Assembly: GCF_030409315.1 (NCBI RefSeq)
Contig: NZ_JAUFPS010000025.1
Coordinates: 40,812-104,811, forward strand
Length of the DNA: 64,000 nucleotides
Source of the DNA: Mucilaginibacter flavus
Lineage (GTDB): Bacteria > Bacteroidota > Bacteroidia > Sphingobacteriales > Sphingobacteriaceae
Reading direction: 5' to 3'
Made by a program: the position numbers and the translations under genes. Below, in pieces: positions 44,992-52,445 of the stretch (position 1 is the stretch's first letter; the number at the start of each line of letters is the position of its first letter). A model generated the notes under the pieces. It ran no database searches and had not been told where the DNA came from. It was given only the letters and a program-made list of their open reading frames with translations.

Positions 44992-46569
44992 GTGAAATAC
45001 ATTAACAGCATTATTAAGGCCGATTACCTGCAACGCACCCGCAGCTACGCGTTTCTGATTACACTGGCTATAACCTTTTATGCCGCCTATTCATTTGTGC
45101 CGCCACCAACGGCATCATATACTACACTAAACGTGGTGGGTTATAAAGGCGTTTACAATTCAGCATGGGTAGGTTATGTGTCTGGGATGATGACGGCCAT
45201 TATGTTATCCATGTATGGCTTTTTCCTGGTGAATGGCGGCATCAAAAAAGATATTGATACCGAAGTGGGGTTAATTATAGCCACCACCCCTATCACCAAC
45301 TTTGGTTACCTGCTTAGTAAAATGCTTAGCAATTTCCTGGTATTGCTTACCATTGCAGGTTGTACCTTTGTGGTAAGTATAGTGATGTTTTTTGTGCGAA
45401 CCTCCGGCTCGCCATTTATATTCAGTAATTTTTTAATTCCATATTCGCTGTTTGTGCTGCCGGCCATGCTGGTGATATCATCATTGGCTGTTATTGCCGA
45501 AGTTTTTTTAGGCAGACGCAGCATACTGCAATACATCGCCTTCTTTTTCTTTTTCGGCATCCTGATGGCTAATATCAACCAGCAAAAAAATGAGACCCTC
45601 GCTGTTTTCATTGATCCCTTTGGCGTGCGCACTATGACCAGCAGTATCAAAAACCACATCAACATTAAATATCATGAACATATTGAGGGCATAAACCTTG
45701 GCTTTACCTTTAACAGCAAACGAGGCTTTAAAACTTTTGAATGGAATGGGATCGCTATTACCAGCGTATTTTTATTGAGCAGATTACTATGGTTGATAAT
45801 CTCGTTCGTGTTAGTTTATTTCTCATCCTTCTTTTTCCATAGGTTTGATTTCAAACAATCAGGTAACAAAAAGAAAAAGCTAAAGATTGATGAACCCAAT
45901 ACAGACGGTGCCATGTTTGCCCCTACCGGTATCAACAGGGCGCTCATGCCGCCCTTAGTTACCGATTATGGTATCTTGCCCTTTATTAAAACCGAATTGC
46001 TGCTATTGATCCGTAAAGGCTCCAAATGGCTTTGGTTATTAAGTATCGGAGTGGCTATCAGTATGCTGTTTGCTCCTGTAAATATTTCACATGCTTATAT
46101 TTTACCGGCGCTTTGGTTTTTACAGGTAACCCGCTGGTCGGAAATAACTACTAAGGAAGAAACCAACAGGCTGCATTATTTCACTTACGCATCCTACAAA
46201 CCATTGCAGCGTATGTTGCCTGCACAGTTACTGGCGGGTATTATCATAGCCGTTGTACTGGCAGCGCCGCTGATAGCACGTTACGCGGTAATGGCAGACG
46301 GCTACGCTATAATCAACATCATTAGCGGGGCAATATTTATTGTGCTGTTAGCCGGCTGCCTGGGCATTGTTAGCGGCGGTAAAAAGATATTCGAGATCTT
46401 TTTCTTTTTGCTTACCTATACCGTTACGCAAAATATTCCTGTTGCAGATTACCTGGGCGCGGTAAAGCACGATAGCCATATGGCTTACATCGCGGTTATA
46501 TTGGCGTTTAACCTATTTATGTTGGTAGTAAGTTTTGGGGTGAGGAGTTACAAGTTGAGGAATGTGTGA
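44992..46569 (+). CDS. ABC transporter permease
   Basis: A 525-residue membrane protein with about 11-12 predicted segments in two halves, separated by a cytoplasmic loop (KKKKLKIDEPNTDG, about residue 300). The GTG start at 44992 lies 3 bases after the ATPase gene, so both are translated together. The pair likely forms a type of exporter in which a single long permease serves one ATPase; the cargo is unknown. Confidence 0.85.
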   Translation: MKYINSIIKADYLQRTRSYAFLITLAITFYAAYSFVPPPTASYTTLNVVGYKGVYNSAWVGYVSGMMTAIMLSMYGFFLVNGGIKKDIDTEVGLIIATTPITNFGYLLSKMLSNFLVLLTIAGCTFVVSIVMFFVRTSGSPFIFSNFLIPYSLFVLPAMLVISSLAVIAEVFLGRRSILQYIAFFFFFGILMANINQQKNETLAVFIDPFGVRTMTSSIKNHINIKYHEHIEGINLGFTFNSKRGFKTFEWNGIAITSVFLLSRLLWLIISFVLVYFSSFFFHRFDFKQSGNKKKKLKIDEPNTDGAMFAPTGINRALMPPLVTDYGILPFIKTELLLLIRKGSKWLWLLSIGVAISMLFAPVNISHAYILPALWFLQVTRWSEITTKEETNRLHYFTYASYKPLQRMLPAQLLAGIIIAVVLAAPLIARYAVMADGYAIINIISGAIFIVLLAGCLGIVSGGKKIFEIFFFLLTYTVTQNIPVADYLGAVKHDSHMAYIAVILAFNLFMLVVSFGVRSYKLRNV

Positions 46570-46574
46570 GTTGT

Positions 46575-46904
46575 TTAACCTGATAACTTGACAATCGTTT
46601 TTGAGATTTTTGCGATGCAACCTGAATTTAAAGTACCTGATTTTTTTAATATTATTTTCTTATCGGCGGTAAATATTCGCGAAGGGCGAACATTTGAAGA
46701 TACAGGCAATGAACCGCTTATAAAATCAGCGTTATCTATCGCTACAGCATAAACATCATTACTTTGCTGACTGGTAATTTGGCACAGTATAATGTCATCT
46801 CCGGGTAAATCTGCCAAAACCATGGCAGGTCGTTTTTTGCTTCCCGAAAGGTCTGAAAACGGAAATGGAATTACAACAATATCCCCTTTTACAAATCCTG
46901 CCAT
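46575..46904 (-). CDS. MazF/PemK-type toxin
   Basis: A 109-residue protein starting MAGFVKGDIVVIPFPFSDLSGSKKRPAMVLADL, the standard MazF/PemK endoribonuclease start. Conserved residues are the Arg-Pro after the flexible loop (KKRPAMVL) and a later SNVRPSRIFTAD. The frame stays open to 46931, but the ATG at 46904 fits the family. It overlaps its antitoxin by 16 bases, which is typical. It is convergent with the ABC permease, with a 5-base gap. Confidence 0.88.
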   Translation of the reverse strand: MAGFVKGDIVVIPFPFSDLSGSKKRPAMVLADLPGDDIILCQITSQQSNDVYAVAIDNADFISGSLPVSSNVRPSRIFTADKKIILKKSGTLNSGCIAKISKTIVKLSG

Positions 46905-47107
46905 GCCAAATCTTCTTCCGGAGATAACCAATCTTTAGCTAAAACTTTTTCGCTGGCAAAATGAGTGGTAACCGAATCTGTTACTCCCACTATGTTACTG
47001 GCTTCCTCAATAGTAAAAGCAATTACCTCTACCTGTTTACCTACAAAATTCTTTGGCAACTTGATAGAAATATTTTGATTATCTGGTTTTACTACCGTTC
47101 TTATCAT
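46889..47107 (-). CDS. Antitoxin of the MazF-type module
   Basis: A 72-residue protein. It begins MIRTVVKPDNQNISIKLPKNFVGKQVEVIAF, an AbrB-like/short beta start typical of small antitoxins, and ends with an acidic toxin-binding tail (KDWLSPEEDLAWQDL). The ATG at 47107 is chosen because the longer frame would run into the upstream gene. A TATATTTG element ends 3 bases before this ATG. Confidence 0.8.
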   Translation of the reverse strand: MIRTVVKPDNQNISIKLPKNFVGKQVEVIAFTIEEASNIVGVTDSVTTHFASEKVLAKDWLSPEEDLAWQDL

Positions 47108-47110
47108 ACC

Positions 47111-47118
47111 CAAATATA
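47111..47118 (-). promoter_or_regulatory. Candidate -7 promoter element of the MazF-type module
   Basis: Reads TATATTTG on the minus strand, ending 3 bases before the antitoxin ATG. If used, the mRNA would be leaderless or nearly so. Confidence 0.4.
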
Positions 47119-47132
47119 CAAAAGTTATGTGT

Positions 47133-48722
47133 TTAATGTACCTTATAGCTTGCAATATCATTATACATACTACGGAACGAGCTGCGGATACCAAAGCTTA
47201 ACATAGCCGTTTTATCGTTAAACTGGGCGTTTTTTTCGGTTCGGTAAAGGCCGCCAAGCTCAATACGCAAATTGTATTTAGGATTTAACAGATATGCAAC
47301 TTTGCCTTCCAAAAATACCATATTAGTGGTTAAGCCCTGGCCGGTATAGTTACCGTATTGCCTTGAAGGATCAATGTATAACTGGTACAAGTCTTTACCG
47401 AAATTTTGGCCGTTAATATCCAGTCCATAGTGGCCGTAGTCTACTTCGCCGCTAAAATCAAACCTTTTGTAAGAGTAATTTAATAAAGCAACCGCCTCGC
47501 GGAAGTTGGCCCCCCACGGATGCGCAAGCGGTTCGCCGTTATTGGCATAATTTTCAATCGAACCACGTTCAGAGTAGGTATATGGCTTAACGTTGTTGGT
47601 TTCGAGCAGGTAGTTCAAACCTTTTACACCAAACAAGTTTGGTCCTCTTAAACCTAACTGAAAGCCATATTTATTGCGTGAGCTTCCCTTGTTTGAAAAG
47701 AAACTGCTGCTTTCAAATTCATCTAACATAAACTGACCATATGCGGTAACCCCGTCACTTATTTTGTACTTACCGGTAAAGCCTATCAAAGCGTTGTCCG
47801 GCGATCCGTTTGAGGCTTCCAATGGCCTCAGGAAGATAAGCGGATTAAGGTAGGTATATTCAAAACCCCGGTAATGACCGGCGTCATCCTTTTCGGGCCA
47901 GATAATGGAATCAAAGAAGCCAAACGAAAGGCGGTTGCTTACGTTCCAGTCTAAATAATGGAATACACCAAACTTTTTGCGGTCGCTGTTATCAACACGA
48001 GCCGTAAGCGGATCATCCATATAAGCCCACATGGCCATATAGCGTACGCTACCCAATGTTGCCGTTACTTTAAAGAATGGGTATGGCGAAGAGTAATCAG
48101 ATAAAAGTTCAGAACGATAGCCATCGCCAATAAAAGTTTTATCGCGCCCGGCGCTGATATTTAAATACTTGTTTGGCGTGTATGAAGCTACCGCGGTGAT
48201 GTATGACCAGCGATATTCTGTACCGTACAACCCGGCATAAGCCTGTCCGCGTGCTATCCCGGTTTGGTTGGTGTAGGTGGCAAGGTATTCTGGCAGTTGG
48301 GCGCGGTTTTCATAACCGGCAACGTAGTAAGAAAACTGCTTGCCAACAGTACCGCCAAATTGTAGCCCTAATGAGCCAAAGCTGGTATTCTTTTTACCAG
48401 AAAAATCGCGGCTGATGTTAAAATCAGGCAACAGATCGGCGTAAAAAGTGGAGTTACTTCCTTTTACATCAATCTGGTGGTCCGTAAAGAATTTCCCTTT
48501 AAAACCTCCAACGCCGTTCATCAATGAATCGTAGTGATGCTGTATCAAAGAGTCATCAACAAAAAATGGCTTTAACGAACTATGAACACGGGTTTTGGTA
48601 GAATACACATCCTCATCAAGCTTCTGGTAAAACTGGTACGAGTATGGTTGATAAACAGACTGGGCTTTTACAATTCCAACTGTTAAAATCACTAATAAAA
48701 TGCTGGTAAATATTTTCTTCAT
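47133..48722 (-). CDS. Outer-membrane beta-barrel protein, possibly Wzi-like capsule assembly
   Basis: A 529-residue protein with signal peptide MKKIFTSILLVILTVGIVKAQ and many alternating strands ending in an aromatic/charged strand, as in outer-membrane barrels. Phrases such as ISAGRDKTFIGDGYRSELLSDYSSPYPF and GFFDSIIW are like the Wzi-type proteins that hold capsule on the surface. It follows gmd after 28 bases in the same direction, consistent with a glycan role. The ATG at 48722 begins the signal peptide. Confidence 0.72.
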   Translation of the reverse strand: MKKIFTSILLVILTVGIVKAQSVYQPYSYQFYQKLDEDVYSTKTRVHSSLKPFFVDDSLIQHHYDSLMNGVGGFKGKFFTDHQIDVKGSNSTFYADLLPDFNISRDFSGKKNTSFGSLGLQFGGTVGKQFSYYVAGYENRAQLPEYLATYTNQTGIARGQAYAGLYGTEYRWSYITAVASYTPNKYLNISAGRDKTFIGDGYRSELLSDYSSPYPFFKVTATLGSVRYMAMWAYMDDPLTARVDNSDRKKFGVFHYLDWNVSNRLSFGFFDSIIWPEKDDAGHYRGFEYTYLNPLIFLRPLEASNGSPDNALIGFTGKYKISDGVTAYGQFMLDEFESSSFFSNKGSSRNKYGFQLGLRGPNLFGVKGLNYLLETNNVKPYTYSERGSIENYANNGEPLAHPWGANFREAVALLNYSYKRFDFSGEVDYGHYGLDINGQNFGKDLYQLYIDPSRQYGNYTGQGLTTNMVFLEGKVAYLLNPKYNLRIELGGLYRTEKNAQFNDKTAMLSFGIRSSFRSMYNDIASYKVH

Positions 48723-48750
48723 ATGTAGAATTGATAAATCAATTTTTTGC

Positions 48751-49887
48751 TTATTCAAAATAGTTGAGGGTTGCAAAGCCACCCTTTTTTAAGTATTCAT
48801 CTTTTTTAATTAAATGCAGGTCGGCCTGCATCATATCGGTAACCAGGGCCTGCAAATCATATTTAGGTTTCCATCCTAACTTATTAAACGCTTTTGATGC
48901 ATCACCAATCAGCAAATCAACCTCTGTAGGCCGGTAATATTTGGTGTCAACTTTTACAACCGTCTGTCCAAATCTTAAAGCATCCATATTTAAACCAAGA
49001 TCTACGGCTTTTTGTTCGTCGATATCGATAATAACGCCGCGCTCGTTTTCGTTTTTGCCGCTAAACTCTATCTCGATGCCTAATTCATAAAAAGCCATTT
49101 TAATAAAATCGCGCACTGTAGTAGTTACGCCGGTGGCTATTACAAAATCTTCGGGCTTTTCCTGCTGCAGCATCAGCCACATGGCCTCAATATAATCTTT
49201 GGCATGCCCCCAATCGCGCTGGGCCGATAGGTTGCCCACATAAAGGTGATCCTGCAAGCCAAGAGCTATTTTTGAAGCGGCGCGGGTAATTTTACGGGTA
49301 ACAAAAGTTTCGCCACGGATGGGGCTTTCATGGTTAAATAAAATGCCATTACAGGCATACATGTTATACGCCTCGCGGTAGTTTACAACAATCCAATAAC
49401 CATACATTTTTGCCACCGCGTACGGCGACCGTGGATAGAACGGTGTTGTTTCACTTTGCGGTACCGCCTGCACCAAACCATAAAGCTCTGATGTAGATGC
49501 CTGGTAAATCCTGGTTTTTTTGGTAAGATCAAGCAGCCTTACCGCTTCCAGTATTCTTAGCGTACCTATTCCATCGGCGTTGGCGGTATATTCGGGAGTT
49601 TCAAAACTCACTTTTACATGGCTTTGAGCAGCCAGGTTGTAAATTTCATCGGGCTGCACTTCCTGTATCAGCCTGATAAGGTTGGTTGAATCGGTAAGAT
49701 CGCCATAATGTAGTTTAAACTTCACATTTGGCTCATGCGGATCATTATATAAATGATCTATCCTATCGGTATTAAACAATGAAGAGCGCCGCTTAACACC
49801 GTGTACCTCATAGCCTTTTTTGAGCAAAAACTCGGCTAAGTAAGCACCATCCTGACCTGTTATACCGGTTATTAAAGCTCTTTTCAT
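48751..49887 (-). CDS. gmd: GDP-mannose 4,6-dehydratase
   Basis: Gmd converts GDP-mannose to GDP-4-keto-6-deoxymannose, the precursor of GDP-fucose, GDP-rhamnose and related sugars of surface glycans. The 378-residue SDR protein shows the NAD(P)-binding [22 protein letters not shown] with the catalytic Ser/Thr, [13 protein letters not shown] with the YxxxK pair, and the [12 protein letters not shown] loop of the family. Partner genes such as GDP-fucose synthase are not adjacent. Confidence 0.96.
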   Translation of the reverse strand: MKRALITGITGQDGAYLAEFLLKKGYEVHGVKRRSSLFNTDRIDHLYNDPHEPNVKFKLHYGDLTDSTNLIRLIQEVQPDEIYNLAAQSHVKVSFETPEYTANADGIGTLRILEAVRLLDLTKKTRIYQASTSELYGLVQAVPQSETTPFYPRSPYAVAKMYGYWIVVNYREAYNMYACNGILFNHESPIRGETFVTRKITRAASKIALGLQDHLYVGNLSAQRDWGHAKDYIEAMWLMLQQEKPEDFVIATGVTTTVRDFIKMAFYELGIEIEFSGKNENERGVIIDIDEQKAVDLGLNMDALRFGQTVVKVDTKYYRPTEVDLLIGDASKAFNKLGWKPKYDLQALVTDMMQADLHLIKKDEYLKKGGFATLNYFE

Positions 49888-49963
49888 TAATATTTATTTG
49901 CCAATACTTCGATATTACAATATTATCCAATTTAATTGTAAAAACGGCATTAGCGGATATATT

Positions 49964-49996
49964 GATTTCGGACTTCGGATGTTCGATTTCGGATTT
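49964..49996. repeat. Heptamer array GATTTCG x4, copy 2
   Basis: The same 33 bases as 41298-41330 with one change (GACTTCG as second unit). It is followed by a degenerate AGAT(C/T)AG-like stretch and lies 77 bases before the gmd start. Confidence 0.85.
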
Positions 49997-50088
49997 AAGG
50001 AAGATCAGATAGCATAGATTAGCAAATTCACCCTATATGCAGGACACCCAATTTTTGCTTCTCTACTGCGAGCAAAAAACCTTTTTGT

Positions 50089-50116
50089 CTTAACTCTTGA
50101 TTCTTGACTCTTGATT
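50089..50116. repeat. Heptamer array A(A/G)T(C/T)AAG x4, near the DUF3109 stop
   Basis: Four units in minus sense, separated from the DUF3109 stop (50131-50133) by a 14-base head. Together with the first bases of the stop, that head matches the end of miaB (ATAGGGAAGGT...TAGAATAGA). Confidence 0.85.
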
Positions 50117-50130
50117 CTATTCTACCTTCC

Positions 50131-50694
50131 CTATTTCCCCGCCACTTCGTTTTCCAATTCCTGGTACCACTCCTCGCCATATTTGCGAATCAGCGGTCCT
50201 TTCAAAAACTCGTGTACACGTACTTTTAGCTCATCGCCGAAGGTGCAGGCGGGACTACAGATGCTCCAACGGTCGTAGTTCAATACATCAAACTCGGGGT
50301 AAGCGGTAATACGGATAGGATATAAATGGCAACTGATAGGTTTTTTCCAGGTAACGGCACCTTCTTCATAAGCTTTTTCGATACCACATTTAGTAATGCC
50401 GTTTTCCCATATTACATAGGCGCATTCTTTGTTGGTATCTACACAGGGGGTGGTATAATCGCCTTCAAAATCCTTTACATAAACGCCATCGCGTTCAATG
50501 GTTTTGATGCCTTTAGCGGTAAGGTAGGGTTTTACTTTGGGGTAAATTTCTTTTAAAATATCCAATTCGTCGGCATTGAGGGGGGCGCCCGAGTCGCCCT
50601 CCAGACAGCATGCACCTTTGCATTTGTTTAAATTACACACAAAGTTTTCTTTAATCACATCTTCGTGCACCAACACGTTGCCAACCTCAATCAT
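50131..50694 (-). CDS. DUF3109 family Cys-rich protein
   Basis: A 187-residue cytoplasmic protein with nine or so cysteines in a fixed order (FVCNLNKCKGACCLEGDSGAPL, TPCVDTNKECAYV, TKCGI, ISCHLYPIRI, SICSPACTFG), the DUF3109/YkgJ-like pattern that suggests metal or iron-sulfur binding. Function is unknown. It lies 8 bases after the DUF3108 gene and is cotranscribed with it. Confidence 0.88.
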   Translation of the reverse strand: MIEVGNVLVHEDVIKENFVCNLNKCKGACCLEGDSGAPLNADELDILKEIYPKVKPYLTAKGIKTIERDGVYVKDFEGDYTTPCVDTNKECAYVIWENGITKCGIEKAYEEGAVTWKKPISCHLYPIRITAYPEFDVLNYDRWSICSPACTFGDELKVRVHEFLKGPLIRKYGEEWYQELENEVAGK

Positions 50695-50702
50695 ACTTTA
50701 AT

Positions 50703-51479
50703 TTACTTCTTTACGGGGTTTAATGGATACTTCAATCCGCTTGCCGATTTCAGTTCCATTGTAATACTGCCTAAAATAACCTCCACATGGGCTTTTACAG
50801 GTATCCTGTTGCCATCATTGGTAACCCAAAGGTACAACTTACTATCCTTACGAAAAATACGCCCGGGAATAATTGTAGGATTAAACTTTAAGCAGTTAAA
50901 CGTCCCCATATCGCATTTAATGGTTTCGGTGCCCGAGTAGGTGATGCTCATATCATGAAAACCATCATCCAAAAAATACTGCAGCTGAAAGGTTTGCCCC
51001 ACTTTTAACTTGGTTACATCAATAGTACGGGCAAAATAATAGGCTGATACAAAATCGAACGTTTTGCCTTTATAGCTAAACTCGCCTTTATTGGCGGTTA
51101 CCTTTTTATCCTTCTGATCAAAGTTTACATTATCGGTATGCTTCCATTTGCCCTCGTGGCGGTCTTCAGTATAAAAATATGGCTCAAGGGTATTCTCGTC
51201 AACGTACGATTCATACTTATTGCGCACCTTATAAAAAACATCAAAAGTACCGGCGGTTTTACCTTCGGCAATAAGGTGAAAAGCCGGACCGGGCAGTTTT
51301 TTATCACTGGCTTCCACCCTTATATCGGCTTCGGCAGCGGTAAAAAATCCATACTGCATTTTGTAGCTTAGCTTTTCGCCAATCTTAAATACGGGCTCGC
51401 TTATTTTAGAAACTTCCTGCGCGTAACCTATTAAGTAACCGAACAGCATTAAGGCAGAACATAGGAAATATTTTTTCAT
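50703..51479 (-). CDS. DUF3108 family secreted protein
   Basis: A 258-residue protein with signal peptide MKKYFLCSALMLFGYLIGYAQ and a beta-rich body (FKIGEKLSYKMQYGFFTAAEADIRVEASDK, SAYYFARTID, TIKCDMGTFNCLKFNP) typical of DUF3108, a periplasmic or outer-membrane-facing family of unknown role. The ATG at 51479 is chosen because it starts the signal peptide; the frame is open further up. Confidence 0.88.
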   Translation of the reverse strand: MKKYFLCSALMLFGYLIGYAQEVSKISEPVFKIGEKLSYKMQYGFFTAAEADIRVEASDKKLPGPAFHLIAEGKTAGTFDVFYKVRNKYESYVDENTLEPYFYTEDRHEGKWKHTDNVNFDQKDKKVTANKGEFSYKGKTFDFVSAYYFARTIDVTKLKVGQTFQLQYFLDDGFHDMSITYSGTETIKCDMGTFNCLKFNPTIIPGRIFRKDSKLYLWVTNDGNRIPVKAHVEVILGSITMELKSASGLKYPLNPVKK

Positions 51480-51591
51480 TAACAGGGTTGCTAAATAAAG
51501 CCGCTTTGATTTTAACGGCACACGCGGATATGACGCCTGCTAATATAAATGGTTTAAATGCTATTTTATTGTACGCCAATGCAATTACATT

Positions 51592-51672
51592 TTGGGCGTT
51601 CCGCAAGGGCCGGGCTTTACGCTTATACTGCACAGGCGTTAGTCACAGGCCGGTATTCGCTGCAATCCCTAA
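51592..51672. repeat. GC-rich intergenic block resembling a dispersed repeat
   Basis: The segment from GGGCGTTCCGCAAGGGCCGG to CTAACGC is clearly richer in G+C than its surroundings. It contains ACAGGC twice and GCGTTAG/CTAACGC words in opposite senses. It resembles a non-coding repeat recalled from other Sphingobacteriales, but only one copy lies in this window. Confidence 0.35.
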
Positions 51673-51682
51673 CGCAAAAAAA

Positions 51683-52198
51683 TTAGTCTTTGCGTTTATA
51701 GATAGGCACTGTTGAGCAGGGCTCGCCAAACATCAGGCTTTTAACTATTGGTGTAAGCTTTTTGGTAAGCTCCACGTAGGCCGAAACCGGCACTGCTATA
51801 TCGCCACAGCCTTTCAATACTATACGCTGACCGGCATATTGCTCAAAATCGGCTTTGGCAATTTCTTTTTCAAACAACACGGTTTCTAATACGGCGGCGT
51901 CACCAAATACAATTTCGCGGGCATAAGGTGCCATGCGATTGGCCAGCAGCATGTAAGCCCAGGTAGGTACAATGGCATCAGCTGTGCAGGTTATACCTAC
52001 ATTTTTATCCTGGTATTGGGTAAAATCATGCTCTTTAATAAAGTCGCGCAGATCTTTTTCACGCAGCATCAAACCATGAAACAGGTTATCCTTAATATCG
52101 TAAATAACGCGTTCGCCTTCGGGATAAAACGAAGCCGGGTCTAAAGTAACCAAGCCGCTTTGCGCAACCTTATTTATTATATTTTCCTGTATATCCAT
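51683..52198 (-). CDS. DUF2480 family protein
   Basis: A 171-residue protein without signal or membrane segment, starting MDIQENIINKVAQSGLVTLDPASFYPEGERVIYDIKDNLFHGLMLREKDLR, the DUF2480 pattern common in Bacteroidetes. It contains a strict ITCTADAIVPTWAYMLL and LKGCGDIAVPVSAYV. Function is unknown. It is not clearly in an operon: gaps of about 200 bases lie on either side. Confidence 0.87.
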   Translation of the reverse strand: MDIQENIINKVAQSGLVTLDPASFYPEGERVIYDIKDNLFHGLMLREKDLRDFIKEHDFTQYQDKNVGITCTADAIVPTWAYMLLANRMAPYAREIVFGDAAVLETVLFEKEIAKADFEQYAGQRIVLKGCGDIAVPVSAYVELTKKLTPIVKSLMFGEPCSTVPIYKRKD

Positions 52199-52275
52199 GT
52201 TGTATAAATGCTAAATGATTAAACAATAAATTCTAAAGCTTAAATCGGTTTTTGCAAACGACAAGTTGCAGGTCC

Positions 52276-52308
52276 AGACTTACGAAGTTTTAAAAACTTC
52301 GTAAGTCT
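52276..52308. repeat. Perfect palindrome, copy 2 (AGACTTACGAAGTTTT arms)
   Basis: Identical over all 33 bases to 20080-20112, a perfect 16-base-arm palindrome in an intergenic gap, here between DUF2480 and ppiD. Confidence 0.9.
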
Positions 52309-52388
52309 TTTCGTCAATTTGCCACCTCTATGCTCAAAATTCACCAGAGGTTTATTCGCAGTGGTTGATTAACCTTAAAATTCATTAC

Positions 52389-52424
52389 AAAAAAAATCCG
52401 GGACACAGTTTCCTGCTCCCGGAT
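52389..52424 (-). terminator. Hairpin terminator after ppiD
   Basis: Arms ATCCGGGA and TCCCGGAT pair perfectly around a 13-base loop. On the minus strand eight T residues follow. It lies about 22 bases after the ppiD stop. Confidence 0.85.
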
Positions 52425-52445
52425 GTAAAATTACTTTATTTTATA

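Noticed and set aside
47108..47194. Longer start of the MazF antitoxin
   Set aside because: It would overlap the upstream outer-membrane gene and give a poor N-terminus; MIRTVVKPDNQ is the normal start.
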